Notes: generated by a model not told the origin, from the sequence alone. DNA of 64,000 nt from Sycobia sp. Sy_11 (GCA_018907035.1 JACCIC010000209.1:62501-126500); one strand, 5' to 3'; positions 45,021-57,330 are shown, counted from the stretch's first letter. Translations and numbers: made by a program.

Positions 45021-47100
45021 TGATTCTAGGCTTTCAAATTTGTAAGCAATGATAAAAAAAAAAAAAGAAAGAAGTCGCAAAAGTGCGAAAAAATCTGCAT
45101 TGGCTTAATATCGAACGTTGCCCGCTCTGTTTTCGAAATTTCGAAGGATTTTTTATCCATAAAATTCATGATTTTAATGCGTATAATTGTCAACGAAAAA
45201 AGCAGCCGCAATTATGAAATTCAGAAAATTAATTTTTATATTAATTATTATTCACTCTTTTTCCATAGATTATTCTTTTATAAATCTTCTAAGTGCTTTG
45301 GTAAATCGGTGAAAAATGAGAGAAAAAAGCATATTAAGAATTGTACTTTTAAATCCTATATATTTAAAAAAAAAAAAAAAACATTAGTCGGATAACTGGA
45401 CTATACTGTAAAAGAATTCTATACTGAAGAAGAGGGAAACTTGGACAAAATTTCGCTAGGTGGCGTCGTACTCGATACGGGACCGAAAAGGACATCTCTT
45501 ATTATCATGTACATTACTACCGTAATTTTTAATATCGAGTCAAGCAACGAAAAACTATACCAACAAAGACTTGTGTCGGCCTTACAATCTTTATAAAATA
45601 ATATATTCATAATTGTATTACGATAACCAGACTGTCTTTGCTTAAAAGTAAACAAAAGGCTAATTTCTTTTCAATTTCTTAATTTGTTCTTTGTTATAGA
45701 TCGACTATTAAAATGTTAAAATCTACATTAAATCGACTATTAAATTACAAAATCTACGTAAGAATCCTACAAGGAATATAAATCAAAGCATAAATATTCC
45801 AAATTAGATAAAGTACATTGTCTTGTAATCAGACTTCGGATCGGACAAACGAACGTTTCTGAGAATGTGTATGAGTTGTATTTTAGATTTCCTTTTATTT
45901 TCTGATTTCGACATTTTTCATAATCAACATTTACAAAAGTCAGTCCCCCCTCGATTTCCACTGTTAAAGTAAGTACATGGTTAGTGCTACTTGTTTCTTA
46001 ATTCGCGCCTAGTCCTCTATGAATTTACAGAAAGTATCAGTTTGTGTCTGATCAGCCTGAAATTCAAATAATAGCAAAATTAAATTTTCGAAAGTGTTGA
46101 GATTTCGCACCAAGCAGTTTCTAGACAGTAATTAAGGCATTGTTATAAATATTTCATTTTAGTTAATTCTTATAAAAGAAATTAAATAAATTAAATTAAA
46201 AATTAAATAAATAAGAACGCGGATTTGAAAGTAAATGAATGTCAAAAATGTCAATAATGAAAATTCACAGTCTTTAATCGTATGTAGATAACGCGGTCAG
46301 TTCCATTATTCATATAGTTATAAGATAAGAATGTCGCATGGTGCGTAAATCTAGTCAATGCTGTTGAATTTCTAGAGAAATAAATGCAGCTAGCCGGACA
46401 GATGGTATTCGGGAAAAACCCCAAGAATTTCCGTAATCCGTGCAGATGACTTCTGCTGTATACCTGAGGCAAAGTATTAAGATAAGGACAAAAGGTGAAA
46501 ACGCAAAGTATTCGATACGATTTAATACATTTTAAATAAAATCTAGTATTGTAATTGACAATTGTACCATTTATTATTCTCTTACTTCAATCTATTATTA
46601 AATAGTTTTATTCCAATACTATTATTCTTTTATTGGTAAATAATGTAACAAATTGCAAAAATTAAGAATAAATATAAAAAGTTCCGAATTAAAAATTGTA
46701 TTGAAATTATACAGATTTAATTTAGTATTTAATGTCCATTTGAAAATTCGAATCGAAGGTATTGATTCCGAATGTATGCATTATATAGTGATAAAGATCG
46801 TTACCATCCCTGAAAATAATGATGGCATAACATGTTTATTGTCAATTATACGTTTATTGTGCTATACTTTACCATGGATTTCAATAGTGGAAAACATTCC
46901 ACGTATATACGAGGTTCCATTACGACTCGTAGAGCAAGTAATATTCTTAATGCATCAATGCCATTTTGCTTTAACGAAAAATATGTATAAAATAAAAATA
47001 TGTGTTAGTGGGGGGGGGGTGCGCGTGCGTGTGTGTGTGTCAGTCCGTTTGTATGTATAAAGTATAAAAAGTAGTATATAAATGTACAGAAAAGAAAGAG
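45021..47100. other. AT-rich non-coding block
   Basis: About 2 kb of AT-rich DNA without long dinucleotide arrays, with a G-run near 46999. The frame at 46653-47060 starts at TTG and contains no recognised motif. No gene is supported. Confidence 0.55.
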
Positions 47101-47352
47101 CAGAATAAACGTGTCAATTGTTTGAATTCCTGCCGAGACTCTTGCGTTTCTCTCGAACGAATGCCCGAACTCGCCGCGATCCACGCGGAAAGAGTAAATA
47201 TATTAGCCGCAGTCGAGCAAGAGTTTATGACGCAGTCATTTTTCACGGGCGTAAAAAGAGTGCAAAAGAGATCGATTTCACAGAGGTCAGGAGCGAAACA
47301 CAAAACGCGGCGGCGCGCGAGAGGGCCTGACACCCGCGCGCGTGGCGCGTGC

Positions 47353-47354
<2 letters not shown>

Positions 47355-47387
<33 letters not shown>
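47355..47387. repeat. (TA)n microsatellite
   Basis: A TA array of 33 bp, followed by a CA run and further TA. Confidence 0.95.
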
Positions 47388-47390
<3 letters not shown>

Positions 47391-47792
47391 ACACACACAT
47401 ATATATATACATATACATATAATGCGTATACCGTTAATTCAAATGCACCGAATCAAAATATCCGGCAGTGTCGACCCTCCTCCTCCCCCGTCCACCGCTC
47501 GTCCCATATACTCCTTTGTACGCAATCAAAGCGATCCCGCACAAGAGGATATTTATGCACACGCACGCACGCGCGCGCGCGCGCGCACACAGGCACCGGT
47601 GGATCGCGCACGCGCACGCTCGTGCGTTCGGATCCTGAGCGTTCGAATTCATTCGCGCGCGCGTTCGTATGTGTGTACAGAGGACGGGGGGGGGGGGGCA
47701 GGCACCTTTTCTTTTCGGTGAAATCGGCCGCAGTCGCGCGTCACGCGAATCGCGATCAATGTATTTACGACCGGCGAGCGTATTATGTATGT

Positions 47793-47794
<2 letters not shown>

Positions 47795-47844
<50 letters not shown>
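47795..47844. repeat. (TA)n microsatellite
   Basis: A TA array of 50 bp. Confidence 0.95.
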
Positions 47845-47846
<2 letters not shown>

Positions 47847-48060
47847 GCGCGCACCTCGAGAGAGTGGAAAATAATGCATTGGGAGGTCCTTGTCTGAGGC
47901 GCGCGCGAGAGAGAGAAATACCGCGATTGGGCCTGTAACATATTTCTTTCTTCTTTTTTTTTGGGGCCGATCATTTGATTTTATTGATTTCGAGTATAGT
48001 AAACGGGCGTATGTATACGTTGCTCTCGCGCAATAAACCACAGCCGGGTAACGGAGAGTT

Positions 48061-48680
48061 AAGTATCGAAAAATAATTGAGTCGTTGTGCGGCAATTTAC
48101 GGCTCCTCCGTAAGTAATATATATGGTAACTGTATTGTCACACTCCCAATGAGCGGATATTCGAATGGAAATCTATTGAGCAAAGTTCGTAAATATTATA
48201 GTTGCTGAATTACCCTGGGGCTGCTGAATTATTATTATTATTATTATTATCATTAAATGAATCAGTATTACTATTAGTAATTTACGTTTCTCCCACACGC
48301 TATTTATTTTTTATATAACAATTCTGTAGTCCATACCAGTTGTCCGTATCAATGTGTGAACAAAAAGACAAAAAAAAATAATACATAAATGATTTAAAAA
48401 ACGCTATTTCAAATGCAATTGCAATATGTAAGTTCTATCGATTCTGGATTATGACAATATCAGAAAAATTCAGTATCGTCCATTGCTGCGAGACCTGACC
48501 TTACCTACTCTCTATATAGAAAAATTAAGAATTTCACCGAGCTTAACTCCAGTTAAAGGCAAACTACTTACACAAAAATCTTATTTAAAAATAGTGGTAA
48601 AACATTTATCCGACCCCCCCCCCCTCAACGGTAGTATCGTATACGAGCAATCAATCCCGATTCCAATCACAGCAGCTGAT
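48061..48680. other. AT-rich stretch
   Basis: AT-rich DNA with a (TTA)n patch at 48229-48250. Nothing gene-like. Confidence 0.55.
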
Positions 48681-48689
48681 GAAATCCTT

Positions 48690-48720
<31 letters not shown>

Positions 48721-49740
48721 GCTCTGTCCGAATTCTCCAAAGGAACTCGACTCAATGCATCAGTATAGTATTCCAACCCGGATACACCCGAATATTCTCC
48801 CTCTCTCGAAAAAAAAAATATACATATACTTGCAGATAAAACTCGTGTTTCACGCGCGTACTCGATGCGACGGCGTGTTACGGTGGCCGCGGAGGATGAG
48901 GGGAGTCTTTTGCGCGTAACTCACGCGGTCTCGTGCGCCGTAATGCTAGCACCGGCGCGCGGCTACGACATATCGCCAAAAGGCCTCCTTCCCCTCCAGC
49001 TGCACTCCCACCCCCCCCCTGCCACGCAACCCCAACATTCTCACTTTGTGCCCTCCCCACCGGGAGCGAATCTCTGCTATAAGTCACAATAAATATCGCA
49101 GCTCGCCGCCGCGGCCCAACGGTAAATTGCGCGCGCGCGCGCGCCCGTCCTTGAAACGCGGCACTCGCACCGGCGCGAGCCCGCGAGCCGAAGTCGAGCG
49201 CGGCAAGGTCACTTTCCAGCAGCCGTGCTAGAATATTTTGTACGCGTTCCTCTCTCGCGCATGGTCGTCGCCCGCGCACGCAAACACGCACACGAACGCA
49301 CACACACACACACACACACACCACACTCCTCGACCTCGCCGCGTTACATACATTACGACGATATTCGGTTATAATGGGAGGAGAGCCGAGGCGAGGGCGC
49401 TCGCGCTTATAATTTTTATGGATTTCCGTTCCGGGAACGAGAATTAATTTTGCGCTCGAGCTTTATAGTTACGCGTGACGTGCGAGCGGCCCGGTTGTGA
49501 CGCTGGGGGGAGCCGGGGGTTCGTACGGCATCGGGAATTCGTTTGTCGCCCCCGCCGCTACGTAATTCGTTGTACAACGACCGCGCACTCGTGATATTCA
49601 ATTTTCGGCCGCGGGGCCCGTACATTCGTTGTAATTTGATTCGTAAGCCCCGTAGGCCCGCTCCGAATTTTCGCGGTAAAATTCGTTCGCGCGCCGGAGC
49701 AGGGCCGTCAATTCCGCGCGTCTGAATTGGGGTGGGTTAA
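48681..49740. other. CpG-rich non-coding block
   Basis: Starts with a CT array (48693-48720) and holds an alternating-CG tract at 49129-49144 and a CA run near 49300-49320. In 49381-49628 I count about 36 CG dinucleotides in 248 bp. No gene is supported. Confidence 0.6.
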
Positions 49741-50930
49741 TTGGGACGTTTCTTAATCTCTGTAAAAGTAAAAATATTCGAAGTTCATAATTTAAAGAAT
49801 TGATTGAGGGGCAATCGATTAAATAAATTTGAAGCAATCACATTGTTTAAATGTGTTACAGTAAATGGTTTAAAATGTGAATAATTTCATTCCATGCTAT
49901 AAGGTCGATTTTCATTATATTTTAAGTGAATTAAAAATTATCAACTTAATTGTAAACTTGAGTGAACTTTTAAAAAACTTCTTAGATATTTATTTAAGTT
50001 CTCATGTTTATTTTGACAAAGTGTATTTTTAAAACTATTATATTTAAGAAATATTTTGTATATTTATAAAAAAAGTACTTTTGGCTGCAGATTTGTAGTG
50101 ACTGCGCTATGATTTCTCTCCATTTTACTCTCTTTCGATTTTGTTGAAAATGCGCATTTCAAAACCGAACTGTAAGTGATAATACCGTTGACAAAGAGAG
50201 TTTTAATAAGAATATGATATTTTAGGTTAAGATTTTACCTGTGATTTATTTTTAAATCGTTCTATTATTCAAACCTTGCCGGAATAATGTATCAAAAATT
50301 ACTTCAGTAATAAATAATTTATAGTAAAACACTGTAAAAATAATATATTATAAATGTTGCCAATTATACAAGTTTTATATTACAAGTTATGATTTATGTT
50401 AATAAAATAATGAAAAAAATTGGCTTCTGTATACGGCCTTTGATTAACCTCTATATTATATTATGTACAATTAAAATAATTTTTAAAAGATATTTAAATA
50501 AATAAATTAATAATATTGAATATATAATAATTAATGTATAAATACATTTCTATAATTAGTAAACACACAGTTAGATTTATAGATACATAAGAATAATAAT
50601 TTACTAAATTTACGTATAATTACGAAAATTATTGATAAAAATAAATTAATAATATGAGATATTGATTTATTCATCAAATTTTTTAATCTACACCTGTTAT
50701 TTCATGATTCACTCGTCGTTAGCTTATGTTGTATATATGTATCTCATAATATCCCTTTCTTACCCTCTTAAAAAGATTTTTTTCTTCATTTGTTCAAGTT
50801 TTGTCTTGAAATTTCTAACGTGCTTTGCACTCTGGACATTTCACAGAATTAGATCATGCTTTTTTTAAAAAAAATTCTTAATATTCCACAGTTCAACGAG
50901 GTTGAAATCTAAAAAAAAAAAAACAGCACC
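49741..50930. other. AT-rich non-coding block
   Basis: Very AT-rich DNA with an abrupt left border near 49740. No microsatellite array and no gene-like frame. Confidence 0.6.
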
Positions 50931-51668
50931 GTATTGCTCCACCCAAACCTACTCGAAAAGAAGAGCCTCTCTCGCGACATTTGCACAACACGTCAAATGA
51001 AAGCGCGCGATAATCCAGGCATTATCACGGAAGCTCCGGCGTGCATACACCTGCGCAACTATATGGTCAAGCGGACAAGTCGGTCGATGTTCGACTATCC
51101 CCGCTCCGTTGTACGGCTAATCAATCCACCGCGAGGGCGCGACGCTCCGCCGCGCGCGTTTCGCGTATTACACACCCACCGCCCTTGCGTGAAAGCCGCC
51201 GCGCGCGCACGGCGAGAGCCCTTTCGGCGCGCCAACGGTCGAACGCAGCCGCCGCCGCCCCTCCGCCGCCCACCATCCCTGCGGGCGTCGAAAACCGCTC
51301 CGCGCGTCCGGCTTATAAACGCTGCACAACATCGTCGGCGCGCGGAGGGGGGGGCGGTCGAGGAAGGGGAGGGGGAGGGAAAAAAGGCCAGCGCGTTATC
51401 CGTGCACGAACGACGCGGCGCGGCCTCGCTACACGTGTCGCGCCGCCTAATGGTTCCTCATAGTGCAGCAGGAGACAAAGGCGGGGGTGGCGAGAATCGT
51501 ACTGGAAAGTCCGGAAAGGGACTTCCTCCGTCCGCCGGGGTCCCGTATATTATATATATATATATATATACACACACGCACACCATACTGATATGGCCAA
51601 TATGCGCGCGCGCGGCGCAATATCGGCCCCACGTCGGAAGACAATGCCCCGACGCGTGTACACACAGA

Positions 51669-51686
51669 GGCGGCGGCGCCGCCGCC
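51669..51686. repeat. perfect 18-nt GGC/GCC palindrome
   Basis: A (GGC)3 run turns directly into (GCC)3, giving a perfect palindrome within a longer GCC-type repeat. Such tracts form stable hairpins. Confidence 0.9.
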
Positions 51687-51967
51687 GCCGCCGCTCGTAA
51701 AAGTACCAGCCAGCGCATTCCCATCGACCTGGGCCCGGAGCTTCGGCGCCGCGGGGGAGGGGCGTGGTGGGGGGGCGCAAGAGAGCGCCTCGCGACTCAC
51801 CTGCTACCGGCTTGTCGAGCAGACCGTCGCCATATGTCGCGGGCGGACCGCCGCCGCGCACCGGCGCTAATGTACACGCCCGAGAGTTTCCCAACGCGCC
51901 CACGCGCACCGAGCGGTCGTCGTTTCGCGCGGACCCTTTTCCCTCCCATATATACCATGTGTATATA

Positions 51968-51979
<12 letters not shown>

Positions 51980-52017
<38 letters not shown>
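51980..52017. repeat. (TA)n microsatellite
   Basis: A TA array with a TATATGTG-type flank at the left. Confidence 0.95.
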
Positions 52018-52018
<1 letters not shown>

Positions 52019-52666
52019 GATGGGATGTGTGCACCGTGCAAAAACGTGCGGACCGCCACGTGATTTCGGCAGCGCGCCGAGTGTGTCGCCCACATGTACG
52101 GCACCGGTGCAATGCAGCGCCGGTGACGGTGGGAACGACGCAGAAACTTCTTCCGGCGTTTCCACGGCGCGCCGCACTCCAACCGGCTTTTCCATTATTG
52201 ATACTCGCTGGACTTTGTATTGTAGCTGGCTCCAAGCCGATTCGCTGAATTGCAGCCGGCGGGGCTTGGGAATTTTCACGTTGCACGTACACGCTTGTTT
52301 GTACTATTGCGGCAATGCACAGCTGAAATTGATAACGATGCGATCGAGACGAGTTTTACGAAATTCGCCAAAATTCTTTCGCCTTGTACTATCAATGTAA
52401 TTATACTTGGTGAAAGTTCCACTGAAAAAAATTATTACGACGATCGTGTAAATATTTTCCTGCTTCGTAACAAGTAATGTCTTACTTCTCACATCAAACA
52501 AATATTTATTAAATTTTAGATAAATTCGTTTCGTTTAATTAAACTTTTCCTACATTTATTTACTTTATTTACACTTCTACGTCAATCTATGATTTCAAAT
52601 TTATAATTCAAAAGAAAGGAGCAGAAATTATTCCATAATAAAAGTAGTTCAATTTAGTCCTTGAAA

Positions 52667-52750
52667 ATGAAGCGTAGCGGTTCCAAACGTCGGTCATCTA
52701 AGATGCGTTTAATTGAAGGTGATTGGAAACGTCGTGTTGTCCTTTGCTAA
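52667..52750 (+). other. 27-codon basic short open frame
   Basis: ATG to TAA encodes a short peptide rich in Lys and Arg (begins MKRSGSKRRSSKMRLIEGDW). It lies in a less AT-rich patch of an AT-rich block, and AAACGTCG occurs twice in it. It may be chance or part of a conserved non-coding element. Confidence 0.1.
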
Positions 52751-53285
52751 CACAGAATACAGTTCACGCATTTTTATTATTTTTTTACTATTCATTATTT
52801 TCAATTTAATGTAATTTTATTTTATTTTTAGTATTAATTTATATGTTGGTTTCTTCGGGGGTGAATATCATCAAGGCCCAACTGACTGTCATTATATTAG
52901 TATAATATATTATTATAGAAAGATTGTAAGACCGAGAAAAAAATATATATATATCAATCTGATTTAGAACAGTTGACATAAGTATAATTTGTAATTTTTA
53001 ATAATAAAAACAATTAAAAATTGGCTTCGCTCTATCTGTTTGCAGTTTCGAACGTTACGTAACTCATCCATCATCATTTTTAAGACAACGCCAATGTGTT
53101 TCTTTCATCTTCGTTCCTTTATCAACGCACAACCTGACATAACCGAGACCCAAATCAAATGGTTTTATCGGAGTTTATACGCCACTTTAGTTACCGTCTT
53201 CGTAACAGTCGAAGTCATTATAAATACCACAGCCTCACACGACTGTTCGTGCAGGTTTAATAATTTCCCCTGATCCGAACGGTTT

Positions 53286-53286
53286 A

Positions 53287-53318
<32 letters not shown>

Positions 53319-53402
53319 AGCTCACAGAACAATGGATTATGTTATATGTGTATTGTATACTCTCTGAACGTGACCCAAGGGAGGCAACGGAATTTCACAT
53401 AA
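53286..53402 (+). other. 38-codon open frame with a poly-Gln run
   Basis: ATG at 53286 is followed by GAG and nine CAG codons, then 27 mixed codons and TAA. In-frame CAG runs occur in regulatory proteins, but the frame is short and has no clear splice sites. A simple CAG microsatellite is the alternative. Confidence 0.15.
53292..53318. repeat. (CAG)9 trinucleotide repeat
   Basis: Nine perfect CAG units, the longest CAG array in the window. Confidence 0.95.
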
Positions 53403-53448
53403 ACGTGACCTGCCCGTGATCTCCGGCGATTTTGCCATTTATGAAGCT

Positions 53449-53462
53449 GTTAATCGATTAAC
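53449..53462. promoter_or_regulatory. paired-type homeodomain palindrome
   Basis: GTTAATCGATTAAC is a perfect 14-nt palindrome containing TAATCGATTA. TAAT-N2-ATTA is the known dimer site of paired-class homeodomains, and the ends also resemble an HNF1 half-site pair. A single site is weak evidence of an enhancer. Confidence 0.3.
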
Positions 53463-55489
53463 GAAACCTGCATTCAATTTACATTCTGACGCGCGCACGG
53501 AGTTTACGGGGCGACGACCATCATCGAACTCCTCAAGTCGGACGGTCCGGATTTTTTGGGATTTCCCAAACGGCGGCAGATGCGCGACGCACCGACACAC
53601 ACACACACACGCCTAAGTAGGTGGGTGTAGTACCGTTCGGGCTGGACGAAATCGAAGCTGACACCTTGCCCTGACATTTTATTCTTGCCTTGATTCTAAC
53701 TTCGACTACGGTGCTTCGTGGTTACGAAATTACTAGTCGGCTCTTATTACGGTTTACAATGTTTTCGAAGGAGGCGGGAGCTTAACGAATTATCGGTAAT
53801 GGCAAGTTTATGTCGATTTTTTCGAGGAAGGGTATTTTGATTGAAAAGTGTTCTGTTTTATTCAAATAAATTTTTGTACTATGTATTATCATAATTATTC
53901 TATCGTAGACCATCAACACAAATTACTATGTGTCAAAGAAAGATTGCTAGTTAAGTTTAATATTTAATAGAGAGTAAATTACAGAAGAAGGTTACTTTAA
54001 TAAAAAGGTTACCTACCAATTGGTTTTCTTGTTTGATTTTTTTTTTTTTTTTTTTTTTGACACTATGTTTATAATATATACTTTATTTTCAGCTTGTTAA
54101 TTTTGCATATCGCAATGACTTTTGGTTGCCTAGTGTACTTAAGAATGAAGCTTTCATGAACACGAAGACTTCTTTTTTTAATTTATTTGAAAAAATACGA
54201 AGACTTTTACAAGTTAATCTCATCAAAAATATATATTTTTATTCTATATTTTTTTAGTATAATCAGTATAATAAATAACACTTTAAAACATGTATTTTTT
54301 TACAACTACAGTTTTCATCGTTTGTTATTCTTTAGAAGATAAATGTAAAAAATAATTTTTCATGAAGTTTTCCCATGTAACGTATGAGGGTATGAATTAA
54401 AATTTTATCCAAAAAGACAATCTCAATTTAAGTATGAAATAATCATCCGCGGGCTGTACAATGTATATCTTATGATTCAATAATTATAGATGAGCGATTT
54501 GAGGAAATTTTTAAGTTTTTAAGAAGAAATTTTTCAAAGTATAAAAAATAGAATCAAATTTATTTCAGAATCAAATTATATATGTTACACCTTAATATGA
54601 AGTAGTTCAATTTTTTAGTTTTGTTCAAATCAATAAAATAATAAATTACATAATTAAAAAAATTAAAACAAAATTTTCTGATACATTAAGATTCTATAAC
54701 ATGAAATAGCGAACTTTTCACTAGAATAATCAACGACACTACTAAGAAATAGACTGAATTTTGTAAAAAAAATTAAGAAACATTTATTAAACAGTATTCA
54801 AAATGTCTAAAATAAGTTTGGCATTTATCACACTTGGAATAATGTCTATGTGGTATTTTTCTGTAAAGCTAGTTTAAAGGAGAACCTTTGCATTTATTAA
54901 CTAATTCTCATTTTGAATAATGACGAAGTATTATTACATTTTATTGCAGTATTTAAATAATTTTTTGAAAAAAAAAAAAATAATTTGTATCGATTTAGTG
55001 GGAAAAACAAGCTAATCTGAAAAATCGAAACAAAGCTTGTTAAATAACCGGGAATTCTAGTCTTAAACCTTTAGTTCTGTAAGAAAGAAAAAAATTCAAT
55101 CATACAAAAATATAACATTTACATGTCTCATTAATGAGCATGGAGTTTTCAAAATAATCAACTGACGATACACAGATTTTAAATTAATGTAAAATAGCGC
55201 AATTTGATTTATCAAAAAAAACAATATTTCACGAGAAATCGCGGTAAAAATAACCAAAAAGCTTTTCCTTCCGATCGCGCACCGTACAGTCAAAACATTA
55301 ACCAAAGCTTATACCTGTCCTGCTCGGATCGATCGTCATCGTATTATTTCAACGACCCAATTTTCGACTCCTCCCACAGCAACGAAATCCATAATTAGAT
55401 AAGGCTTTGCTTCACTCCCTCCCCCCCCCCCGCCCCGTGCCATACAACCGGCGTGCGGTCTGGCCACGGGCGATTAATCGTCGAAAGAC

Positions 55490-55513
55490 ACTTCTGGGAT
55501 TTCCCCCAGAAGT
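55490..55513. repeat. 9-bp hairpin next to a GA array
   Basis: ACTTCTGGG and CCCAGAAGT pair perfectly around a 6-nt loop, just before the GA array at 55517-55549. Confidence 0.8.

Positions 55514-55516
<3 letters not shown>

Positions 55517-55549
<33 letters not shown>
55517..55549. repeat. (GA)n microsatellite
   Basis: A GA array of 33 bp. Confidence 0.95.
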
Positions 55550-55552
<3 letters not shown>

Positions 55553-56880
55553 CCGAGAGGATCGGGGAAACGCCGGGGGCCGAAAAACACTTGTCGCTAC
55601 GTCCCTTCGAGACGACCTGCAGTCGGCTCAGCGGGCGGCCTTCTCAAGTCCCCCTCTCCCTTCCCCCCTACCCATCGTCTTGACCACCGCTCGTAATCCT
55701 TACGATGGCCTCGTTGGCTCGTGCACCGCCGACCACCAATTGAAGGCCACGAGCCGAGTGAGCGAGAGAGGGGGTGGGGGGGGGGAGACAGTAGGCTATA
55801 TAGCGAAAAACCCAGAGTCCGTCGGGGTATGCCCCGGGCCAGGGAAGTCCCGGGTAACACAGTGGAGGCACACACCGCCGGGACCTTTAAAGTCTCCCCT
55901 CGAGCACGTACCGGGAGACGCCGGCCCGCTGCCGGTGGCTGTATTGTGGACCTGCTGGTGGCGGGCTCATTGTCTCCGTTTATTGGCCAACAGACACCGG
56001 CCATAATCGCCCGGGGATTCCCCCTATGGCCGCGGCGAAATCACACCGGCGCAAGCACCGGACACACGAGGACGGATGCTACGTCCCGTGGACGCGCGCA
56101 CATGTGTGCCATACCGGACGTACGGGGATTTGGCAGTTCTCGGCGACGATATGCCCGTCTAGCTGGCCAGCATGTGATGCACATGTCGATGCATTATTTG
56201 CCATGCGCGATCGTGGCACATACGCGTAAGTTGTAAAATCCGGCCTGGGAAAATTTTCGCCGGGCGAATGCGCCACTTCGCGTCTGTGATTTTGTCGAAC
56301 CGAGGACTCTTTTTTTCTCACCCTTTTCGCTGTCGGCTCGAATATCCTATACAGTGTTATTTCGGCTCTTAAGCCACTTTTGAATCTCGTAAATCTCGCG
56401 CAATTATCGGCAACGCGTCACACATTGAAAAATCTCGACTCCCTGTATCAAATCATGCCGGCACTGTCGAGTCGAAAGCAGGCTGGGCAAAAGTGGCGTC
56501 GCGGAAGCCATTGGCATAATTTTTAGATTAACCTCCTCCTCCTCCCCCGAGCGCTTAAAGAGTCTCGCTCGACAATTTGCCAAACTCGTTTCCTTCTCCC
56601 GCGCGCAGGGCGGGGGGGGGGGAGCGAAAAAGCACCCGGGGTCAATAATATGGGCGCGGGACATTTTTCGCGGCAATTGTAATCGCGGGAACCATCCGCG
56701 GCGCGAAAATAGGCCGTGGGGCCGGAGGAGGATTCCAACGCCCCCCTCCTCTGCCCGACTGGTCCCTCGCTCGCGCTCATCGTTTCTCATGTCTCTTTAA
56801 TACTTCATTATTCATCATTCCGCGCGCTTTATGAGCCTGTTACGTGAGGTGCGCGCGCGCGAGACGGTCAGAGAGTAGCA

Positions 56881-56906
<26 letters not shown>
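56881..56906. repeat. (GA)n microsatellite
   Basis: A short GA array. Confidence 0.95.
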
Positions 56907-56912
<6 letters not shown>

Positions 56913-57330
56913 CCTTTCCTTTCTGCAGGTATAAGCGCGCTGCCGTAGCTCCGTGGTCGTCGCCACGGAAATCTTTCTCATTTTTTCCACCAAGCCCTGG
57001 TCCCGGGCGAAAGACGAATGAATCGCGCACTCGCAGCTGTCGCGGGCTAAGCCGGAGCGTAAAATACTCATCCGATAACCGTAAGACAAAACCGATAAGA
57101 TCGGCGAATCGATTCCCGAAGAATCGATTTGCGTTTTACTCCCGCGCAGGTGGAAAAACCGCGCTCGTGCATTTTGCTCGCGTAGAATGTAACTGTGGTG
57201 CCACCGCGCCTGGCGTGTAACCGATTGCCTTGGGTTATTTTACCTTTGACCCGTTCTAACCATTGATCGCGACAGTTATTGATTGAGAGGATCGGGCAGT
57301 ATTCGACTTTAATGGAGTATGGTACACGCC

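Larger units (their letters stand above)
47101..48060. other. CpG-rich block with alternating tracts
   Basis: Contains TA arrays, a purine/pyrimidine alternating tract at about 47558-47590 and a G-run near 47687. Open frames run through the arrays. Confidence 0.6.
50931..52320. other. CpG-rich block
   Basis: Strongly CpG-rich DNA with G-runs near 51347 and 51770, the palindromic GGC/GCC tract at 51669-51686 and TA arrays at 51550-51570 and 51980-52017. Its left border with AT-rich DNA is sharp. Confidence 0.6.
50997..52400 (+). other. longest open frame, probably not a gene
   Basis: From the first in-frame ATG the frame runs 467 codons. It is rich in Arg, Ala, Pro and Gly and passes through two TA arrays read as IYIY and one (GCC)n array read as poly-Ala. 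No domain is recognisable, and frames over 100 codons also lie on the opposite strand of the same bases, as expected where stops are rare. The last part (about 52200-52400) has more balanced composition. I treat it as non-coding unless transcript data say otherwise. Confidence 0.12.
52321..55400. other. AT-rich non-coding block
   Basis: About 3 kb of AT-rich DNA, the longest such block. It has T- and A-runs (54040-54058, 54968-54980) and no dinucleotide array. A more complex island at about 52640-53640 contains two short ATG frames, a CAG repeat and a homeodomain-type palindrome. No gene is proven. Confidence 0.6.
55401..57330. other. CpG-rich non-coding block
   Basis: CpG-rich DNA with C- and G-runs (about 55420, 55777, 56610), two GA arrays and the hairpin at 55490-55513. 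Frames of up to 199 codons on both strands have no domains. No gene is supported. Confidence 0.55.

Noticed and set aside
46653..47060. AT-rich frame of about 135 codons
   Set aside because: It starts at TTG, the first ATG lies well inside, the end is a GT array, and no family is recognisable.
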